From Proteobacteria bacterium UBA3588 (lineage in GTDB: Bacteria > Pseudomonadota > Gammaproteobacteria > Thiohalomonadales > Thiohalomonadaceae): a DNA stretch of 9,475 nt. This document shows, one piece after another, positions 5,051 through 9,475 of the stretch (its first letter is position 1; the number at the start of each line of letters is the position of its first letter). Below the pieces are notes generated by a model. That model made no database searches and was not told where the DNA came from. It worked only from the letters and a program-made list of their open reading frames with translations. The position numbers were made by a program, and so were the translations under genes. The stretch is taken from contig DFMR01000150.1 in NCBI GenBank assembly GCA_002376325.1, positions 6,677 to 16,151 on the forward strand. The letters are read 5' to 3'.

Positions 5051-7575
5051 GTCCCGTTGTGCCGGTCCCACAGCACGGCGATCTCCTCCGCGGGCTGCGG
5101 CTTGCCGAACAGGTAGCCTTGCACCTCGTCGCAACCGAGCTGGCGCAGGAAGGCCAGTTGCCCGTCTGACTCCACCCCCTCGGCGATGACGCGCAGCCCC
5201 AGGTTGTGCGCCATCATGACGATGGTGGCGGTGATCTCTGCATCGGAGCGGTCGTCGAGCACGTCGTCGATAAACGATTTGTCGATCTTCAACTTGTCCA
5301 GGGTCAGGCGCTTGAGATAGCCGAGGGACGAGTAGCCGGTGCCGAAGTCGTCGATGGACAGCGCCACCCCCAGCCGGCTGAGCTGCAGCAGCGTCTCCAT
5401 CGCAATCTCCACGTTCTCCATCAACGAACTCTCGGTCAGCTCCAACTCCAGATGGAGGGGAGGGCAGCCGGTGCGTTGCAGCACCTGTACCACGGTGTCG
5501 ATGAAGCCCGGAAAGCGCAGCTGCACGGCGGAGACGTTGACGGCGACGCGGAAGTCGCGCCGCCCCTGCTCCAGCCAGCGACGGGCCTGGGCGCAGGACT
5601 GCTCCAGCACCCAGATGCCGAGGGGCAGGATCAGTCCGCTCTCTTCGGCGATCGGGATGAATTGCGCTGGCGATATGGGGCCGCGGCCGGGATGGGTCCA
5701 GCGCAGCAGCGCCTCCATCCCGACGACGCGCCGGCTGTCGATATCGAATTGCGGCTGGTACATCAGCGAGAACTCGGCGTTTTCCACCGCTTTGCGCAGA
5801 TCGTTCTCCAGGGCGATGCGTTCGGCGAAGCCGCTGCTCATGTGGCTGTCGTAGAACTGGTAGTTGTTGCGCCCCAGCTCCTTGGCCCGGTACATCGCGG
5901 TATCGGCGTTGCGCAGCAGCAGTTCGACGTCCACGGCATCCTGCGGGTAGAGGGCGATGCCGATGCTGGTGGTCACGAACAGCTCTTGTTCGGCGATGTG
6001 GAAGTTTCGCTGAAAGGCGGTAAGTACCTTGCTGGCGACAACGCCCGCCTCGCTCGGCGAGTGGACGTTGGGCAGGATGATGGTGAACTCGTCGCCGCCG
6101 AGCCGGGCCACCGTGTCGCTGTCGCGTATCACCTCGGGGAGCCGTGCGGCGACCGCCTTGAGCAGTTCGTCGCCGACCGTGTGGCCGAGCGTGTCGTTGA
6201 TGTTCTTGAAGCGATCGAGATCGAAAAACAGCAGTGCCACCGAGTGCCGATCGCGCGCGGCGCCTACCAGCGCGTTGGTGAGGCGATCGTGGAACAGTTC
6301 GCGGTTGGGCAGTTCGGTCAGTGCGTCGTAGTAGGCCAGGTTGTGCAGCCGCTTGCGCACGTGTTCCTGGGTGCCGATATCGGAAAAGATGGCGGCATAG
6401 TGGGTGACGGTGCCGGAGTCGTCACGGATGGCGGTGATGTTCAGCCATTCCGGGTAGATGTCGCCGCTCTTGCGGCGATTCCATATCTCGCCCTGCCAAC
6501 TGCCGCTGCTGTTGATCTCTTCCCACATGCGGCGATAGAACGCCTGATCGTGACGACCGGAGGCGAGAGCATGGGGCGTCTTGCCCAGGATATCCGCTGC
6601 GCTGTAGCCGGTGGTTCGCTCGAATGCGCGGTTGACGCTGAGCACGCGGGTCTGGGTGTCGGTGACCACCACGCCTTCCGGCGTCTGCTCCAGGATCTGG
6701 GCGGCCAGTCGCAGTTTCTGCTGGCCTTCCACCCGCCGGCTGATATCGCGGTTGATGCCGCGGTAGCCTTGCAGCCGGCCATCGTGATCGAAAAACGGGA
6801 TGCCGCTGGTTTCGTGTACCAAGGCGCGGCCGTTGCGGGTGAGCATGGTGTTTTCCACCAGCCGCAGCGGCTGCCGCTGTTGCACCAACGGTCGGAGGAT
6901 GGCGGCGACGCGCTTCGCTTCGGCGGGGTGCATCAGGTCGAAGGGCCGCTTGCCGTACAGTGACTCCGGCGAATAGCCCAGGAGATCCTGAACGCGCGGA
7001 CTGACGTAGGTGAAACACCCTTCCGGATCGGTCTCCCAAAACCAATCCTGGGTCGTTTCCACCAAGTTGCGGAATTGCGCTTCGCTACGGCGCAACGCCT
7101 CCTCTTCGCTACGGCGTGCGACGGCGGCCAGTTCCGCAGCGCGCAACGCCTGTTGCGCCGCTTGTTGTTCACTGAGGTCGCGCACGATCGCCTGGCGGTA
7201 GCGCCGGCCGTCGAAATCGAACGCCTTTAACGTGATCTCTGCATCAAACTCGCTGCCGTCGGCGCGCCGGTGACGCCACTCGAATCGCTGCGGCCGTCCT
7301 GCCATGACGGCGCTGATGATCTCCTGCGCCATTTCCTCCGAACGGCGGCCATTGGGCTGGTACTCGGGCGCCAGTGTGCTGGGATGCGTCGCCAGCATCT
7401 GCTCGCGGTTGTAGCCGAACAGTCGCAGCGAGGCATCATTGCACTCGACCAGGGTGTCCTGGTACTCGATGAAGATCGGCATCTCCATGGTTTCGAACAG
7501 AACCCGATACTTGGCCTCGCCGAAACGCGCCGACGTCAGGGGTTCATCGTCTTTCGAAATAGGTACGTCGTCCAT
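5047..7575 (-). CDS. soluble PAS-PAS-PAS-GGDEF-EAL c-di-GMP synthase/phosphodiesterase
   Basis: An 842-residue cytosolic signalling protein with no membrane segment. Numbering from the ATG at 7575-7573, PAS 1 covers about 20-137. A charged Ala/Glu/Arg linker, probably coiled coil (134-173), leads to PAS 2 (about 160-282) and PAS 3 (about 287-405). The GGDEF domain has FFDLDRFKNIN (450-460), GGDEF (493-497) and an RxxD inhibition site, RDSD (484-487), at the canonical five-residue spacing. The EAL domain keeps EALLRW (621-626), NVS, LTE, DDFGTGYSS (742-750), LKID (762-765), AEGVES (798-803) and VQGYLFGKP, so all catalytic groups seem present. The output may be synthesis, hydrolysis or both, set by PAS ligands that cannot be read from sequence. 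A TTG at 7590 would add five residues; ATG was preferred, although no clear ribosome binding site supports either. The stop TAG (5049-5047) overlaps the dehydrogenase stop TAA by two bases. The gene is separated from the upstream carbonic-anhydrase-like gene by a large hairpin, so it is probably transcribed on its own. Confidence 0.94.
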   Translation of the reverse strand: MDDVPISKDDEPLTSARFGEAKYRVLFETMEMPIFIEYQDTLVECNDASLRLFGYNREQMLATHPSTLAPEYQPNGRRSEEMAQEIISAVMAGRPQRFEWRHRRADGSEFDAEITLKAFDFDGRRYRQAIVRDLSEQQAAQQALRAAELAAVARRSEEEALRRSEAQFRNLVETTQDWFWETDPEGCFTYVSPRVQDLLGYSPESLYGKRPFDLMHPAEAKRVAAILRPLVQQRQPLRLVENTMLTRNGRALVHETSGIPFFDHDGRLQGYRGINRDISRRVEGQQKLRLAAQILEQTPEGVVVTDTQTRVLSVNRAFERTTGYSAADILGKTPHALASGRHDQAFYRRMWEEINSSGSWQGEIWNRRKSGDIYPEWLNITAIRDDSGTVTHYAAIFSDIGTQEHVRKRLHNLAYYDALTELPNRELFHDRLTNALVGAARDRHSVALLFFDLDRFKNINDTLGHTVGDELLKAVAARLPEVIRDSDTVARLGGDEFTIILPNVHSPSEAGVVASKVLTAFQRNFHIAEQELFVTTSIGIALYPQDAVDVELLLRNADTAMYRAKELGRNNYQFYDSHMSSGFAERIALENDLRKAVENAEFSLMYQPQFDIDSRRVVGMEALLRWTHPGRGPISPAQFIPIAEESGLILPLGIWVLEQSCAQARRWLEQGRRDFRVAVNVSAVQLRFPGFIDTVVQVLQRTGCPPLHLELELTESSLMENVEIAMETLLQLSRLGVALSIDDFGTGYSSLGYLKRLTLDKLKIDKSFIDDVLDDRSDAEITATIVMMAHNLGLRVIAEGVESDGQLAFLRQLGCDEVQGYLFGKPQPAEEIAVLWDRHNGT

Positions 7576-7662
7576 GGTGGGTATCCGCAAAGCCTTCGGC
7601 TAGCTTACGGACTTAACGGCTGGAATCCAACAGGCGTTTAGTGGGTAATCGCACAGCGTATG

Positions 7663-7679
7663 CCCGGCACGGCGCCGGG
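7663..7679. repeat. short GC inverted repeat in the leader of the PAS-GGDEF-EAL gene
   Basis: CCCGGC (7663-7668) and GCCGGG (7674-7679) form a six-pair stem with the loop ACGGC. It lies about 90-105 bases upstream of the GGDEF-EAL start and next to the larger hairpin at 7703-7739. There is no T tract on either side. It may be an operator, part of a leader fold, or chance in GC-rich DNA. Confidence 0.3.
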
Positions 7680-7702
7680 TAGCATCTTGTGGCGGAGGGA
7701 TT

Positions 7703-7739
7703 GTTAACCCCGCCGCACACTGTGTGCGGCGGGGTTAAC
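7703..7739 (-). terminator. 17-pair perfect hairpin after the carbonic-anhydrase-like gene
   Basis: GTTAACCCCGCCGCACA (7703-7719) is perfectly complementary to TGTGCGGCGGGGTTAAC (7723-7739), with a three-base loop. It begins 18 bases beyond the stop codon of the minus-strand carbonic-anhydrase-like gene, the usual place for a transcription terminator or 3' stabiliser. It lacks a T tract on both strands (AATCCCTCC follows on the minus strand), so it is not a standard intrinsic terminator. The very stable stem could still stop polymerase, protect a 3' end, or act as an insulating cruciform before the next gene. The structure is certain; the role is inferred. Confidence 0.6.
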
Positions 7740-7757
7740 CGGTTGTGTAGCGAGGCG

Positions 7758-8510
7758 TTAGAACGATTCGCTGGTGCCCGATTGGGCCAGCGCTTTGTCG
7801 AGTTTCGCCATTTGGGCGGCGGTGATGGTCACCGGCGATTGCAGGCCAAACCAATCGATGTTCCTGTCGCACTTGCCGCTGGAGGCATAACGGTAATAGG
7901 TGCGGTCATGCGGCACCAGATTGTTGATGTCGACATGGATATCGTTCAGCGAATTGTGTTCGCCAGCGTGCGGCGGCAGGTAGCGCCACAGCGCGGTGAT
8001 TACCGGGTTGGGCTCTTTGCCGATCTGTAGCGGTATCGCAATCACCGCCACCTTGCCGTCCGCGGCGCGATGGATCAGATAGAAGGCCATCTGGCCCTTG
8101 CCCCCCTGGGTATTCGCTTTCTGAAACATGAACTGTTTCAAGTGATAGGTAGCACCGTCGACCGTGATGCTGCTGCCCCGGTCCATGAGGACCTGGAGGG
8201 TAGGTCCGGTGTTGATGATCTCATCTGCCACTGGCCGGTATTCGAAGCGTATCCGGTGATCCGCCGTGCCGCTGTTGTCAGTGGCACCCGCATCGCCGGT
8301 GGTAGGGCGCATGGTATCGCTGCAATAGGCGGTATTCAGCAGCGGCGTCTGTAGCGGTGCCCCGCGACCGGCGCTGAGGCCGCCCCACACCACTTCCGTT
8401 CTCGCCACGGCAGGCAGCTTGGGGTTCATGCCAAAAAGGAACACGTGATAGGCGCCGATGATGACAACCAATGCAATTAACGGACGGGTGTACGGAAACT
8501 TCTTCTTCAT
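7758..8510 (-). CDS. exported alpha-carbonic-anhydrase-like protein lacking the zinc ligands
   Basis: A 250-residue protein. MKKKFPYTR starts a signal peptide or anchor (hydrophobic 11-27, possible signal peptidase site after AVA at 34-36), so it should act in the periplasm or at the membrane. The body follows the alpha carbonic anhydrase fold: INTGPTLQV (99-107), ITVDGATYHLKQF (115-127), DGKVAVIAIP (151-160), PNPV near 168, LPPHAGE (178-184), DINNLVPHDRTYYRY (194-208) and SPVTITAAQM (225-234). Where active enzymes have QFHFH, it has QFMFQ, giving Met128 and Gln130. Where they have HLVH, it has YLIH, giving Tyr144. All three zinc histidines are therefore replaced, and the SLTTPPCSEG loop is reduced to ASSGKCDRN. 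Cys63 and Cys214 could form the disulfide usual in bacterial family members. It is probably not a carbonic anhydrase; a binding or structural role is possible. AGGAGG nine bases upstream fixes the start at 8510, excluding the 44-residue in-frame extension to 8642. Confidence 0.82.
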   Translation of the reverse strand: MKKKFPYTRPLIALVVIIGAYHVFLFGMNPKLPAVARTEVVWGGLSAGRGAPLQTPLLNTAYCSDTMRPTTGDAGATDNSGTADHRIRFEYRPVADEIINTGPTLQVLMDRGSSITVDGATYHLKQFMFQKANTQGGKGQMAFYLIHRAADGKVAVIAIPLQIGKEPNPVITALWRYLPPHAGEHNSLNDIHVDINNLVPHDRTYYRYASSGKCDRNIDWFGLQSPVTITAAQMAKLDKALAQSGTSESF

Positions 8511-8519
8511 ACCAATATT

Positions 8520-8525
8520 CCTCCT
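8520..8525 (-). promoter_or_regulatory. strong ribosome binding site that fixes the start of the carbonic-anhydrase-like gene
   Basis: AGGAGG on the minus strand (8525-8520) lies nine bases before the ATG at 8510-8508. It is the best Shine-Dalgarno sequence in the window, and it lies inside the longer open reading frame that reaches 8642. It therefore decides for the shorter protein, which also begins with a typical Lys-rich signal peptide. Confidence 0.85.
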
Positions 8526-8589
8526 GACGAAAGAGCGCCAGACTGGGATTGCTGCACGAGAGTAAATCCTGACATGTGAATGCCGCGTA

Positions 8590-8609
8590 AAGAAACTGTC
8601 AGATGACAG
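8590..8609 (-). terminator. weak hairpin with T-rich tail after ubiD
   Basis: Read on the minus strand, CTGTC-ATCT-GACAG (8609-8596) forms a five-pair hairpin (six pairs if the loop closes to two bases), followed by TTTCTTT. It begins 20 bases after the ubiD stop codon, the expected place for a terminator. The stem is short and only partly GC, so termination may be leaky and the carbonic-anhydrase-like gene could receive readthrough from ubiD. The same 14-base inverted repeat could be an operator for that gene. Confidence 0.4.
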
Positions 8610-8628
8610 AAAAACATTGTGGCCGCAC

Positions 8629-9475
8629 TCATTCGCCATCAATACCCAAGTCTTGCCATAAAGTATTCACCCGCTGTTTCACGGCTTCGTCCATGCGGAT
8701 CGGTGTGCCCCATTCGCGATTGGTTTCTCCGGGCCACTTGTTGGTGGCGTCGAAACCGATCTTGGAGCCCAGGCCGGAGATCGGCGAGGCGAAGTCGAGA
8801 TAATCGATGGGTGTGTTTTCTATCGTGGTGGTATCGCGTGCCGGGTCCATGCGTGTGGTCATGGCCCAGATCACATCCTTCCAGTCGCGAACATTGACGT
8901 CGTCATCGGTAACGATGACGAACTTGGTGTACATGAACTGGCGCAGGAACGACCAAGTGCCGAGCATCACCCGCTTGGCGTGTCCCGGGTACTGTTTTTT
9001 TATGCTGATCACCGCCATGCGGTAGGAACAACCTTCGGGCGGCAGATAGAAGTCGACGATCTCCGGAAACTGCTTTTGCAGGATCGGCACGAACACTTCG
9101 TTCAGTGCCAATCCCAGCACCGCTGGTTCGTCGGGCGGACGGCCGGTGTAGGTGGAGTGGTAGATCGGTTTGTTGCGGTGGGTGATGCGGTCGATGGTGA
9201 AGACCGGGAACCGGTCCACCTCGTTGTAGTAGCCGGTGTGGTCGCCGAACGGCCCTTCCGCCGCCATCTCGCCCGGATGCAGATGCCCCTCCAGCACGAA
9301 CTCGGCGTAGGCCGGCACCTGCAGGTCGTTGCCGATGCACTTGGTCACCTCGGTCTTGCCGCCGCGCAAAAGGCCGGCGAAGGCGTATTCGGAGAGGGTG
9401 TCGGGCACCGGCGTCACCGCGCCGAGGAGGGTGGCGGGGTCGGCGCCCAGGGCGACGCTGATGGGGAACGGCTGG
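8629..9475 (-). CDS. ubiD: UbiD, 4-hydroxy-3-polyprenylbenzoate decarboxylase (C-terminal part)
   Basis: The reading frame stays open to the right edge, so only the last 281 residues, somewhat over half of the usual length near 490, are present. UbiD removes the carboxyl group of 4-hydroxy-3-polyprenylbenzoate in ubiquinone synthesis, using prenylated FMN made by UbiX. The visible blocks are near-identical to the E. coli protein as I recall it: VALGADPAT at the edge, VPDTLSEYAFAGLLRG, EGPFGDHTGYYNEVDRFPVF, IYHSTYTGRPPDEPAVLG, LPPEGCSYRMAV, GTWSFLRQFMYTKFVIV, TTRMDPARD, NTPIDYLDFASP and DATNKWPGET. The GTG at 9417 is internal (valine in VTPVPDTL), not a start. No frameshift or missing block was noticed, so the gene appears functional. 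UbiX is not in the window. It runs in the same direction as the carbonic-anhydrase-like gene, 118 bp before it. Confidence 0.96.
   Translation of the reverse strand, partial: QPFPISVALGADPATLLGAVTPVPDTLSEYAFAGLLRGGKTEVTKCIGNDLQVPAYAEFVLEGHLHPGEMAAEGPFGDHTGYYNEVDRFPVFTIDRITHRNKPIYHSTYTGRPPDEPAVLGLALNEVFVPILQKQFPEIVDFYLPPEGCSYRMAVISIKKQYPGHAKRVMLGTWSFLRQFMYTKFVIVTDDDVNVRDWKDVIWAMTTRMDPARDTTTIENTPIDYLDFASPISGLGSKIGFDATNKWPGETNREWGTPIRMDEAVKQRVNTLWQDLGIDGE

Noticed and set aside
4139..5134. A 331-codon minus-strand open frame opposite the dehydrogenase.
   Set aside because: His/Arg-rich shadow of a well-conserved enzyme; it also overlaps the 3' end of the neighbouring GGDEF-EAL gene.
5206..6963. 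A 585-codon open frame on the plus strand opposite the PAS-GGDEF-EAL gene.
   Set aside because: It is a GC-bias shadow lying wholly within a gene whose conserved domains are unmistakable, and its translation shows no recognisable domain.
7080..7116. Two 13-base direct repeats, CTTCGCTACGGCG, 24 bases apart.
   Set aside because: They lie within the coiled-coil linker of the soluble GGDEF-EAL protein, are in frame (eight codons apart), and simply encode the repeated RRSE residues.
8596..8609. A LexA-like site, CTGT...ACAG.
   Set aside because: The spacing is six bases rather than the eight of the enterobacterial SOS box, and the hairpin position after ubiD fits a terminator better.
8511..8642. 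A 44-residue N-terminal extension of the carbonic-anhydrase-like protein.
   Set aside because: The strong AGGAGG at 8525-8520 and the signal peptide both place the start at 8510; the extension also crosses the ubiD terminator hairpin and runs to within ubiD.

Overview
The window is GC-rich and reads as ordinary chromosome of a gammaproteobacterium. The reasons are a ubiquinone-pathway UbiD, a CydD-type ABC exporter, and two PAS-GGDEF-EAL proteins of proteobacterial style. The genus cannot be named from the sequence. Six of the seven protein genes lie on the minus strand; only the NAD(P)-dependent dehydrogenase is on the plus strand. No tRNA, rRNA, CRISPR array, insertion sequence or phage gene was seen.

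Left to right: (i) the 5' part of cydD (1-485, minus, cut by the window edge); (ii) a membrane-anchored PAS-GGDEF-EAL protein (671-2995, minus); (iii) an orphan ParA-type ATPase (3189-3842, minus); (iv) a 320-bp intergenic region with a good sigma70-type promoter and a very good intrinsic terminator on the plus strand, together outlining an RNA of about 130 nt with no convincing ORF; (v) a beta-hydroxyacid dehydrogenase of the glyoxylate/succinic semialdehyde reductase type (4163-5050, plus); (vi) a soluble PAS-PAS-PAS-GGDEF-EAL protein (5047-7575, minus), whose stop codon overlaps that of the dehydrogenase; (vii) an exported alpha-carbonic-anhydrase-like protein whose zinc ligands are all substituted (7758-8510, minus); (viii) the C-terminal part of ubiD (8629-9475, minus, cut by the window edge).

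The functional theme is cyclic di-GMP signalling. Both GGDEF-EAL proteins keep every synthesis, product-inhibition and hydrolysis motif that can be checked by eye. One senses from the membrane and one from the cytosol through three PAS domains. The ParA ATPase has no ParB partner here and precedes the membrane GGDEF-EAL gene on the same strand. UbiD and CydD belong to respiratory housekeeping (quinone synthesis and cytochrome bd maturation).

The two items most worth following up are the apparently zinc-less carbonic anhydrase relative and the unannotated plus-strand RNA at about 3961-4092, which carries a CACCUCC (anti-Shine-Dalgarno) hairpin loop.
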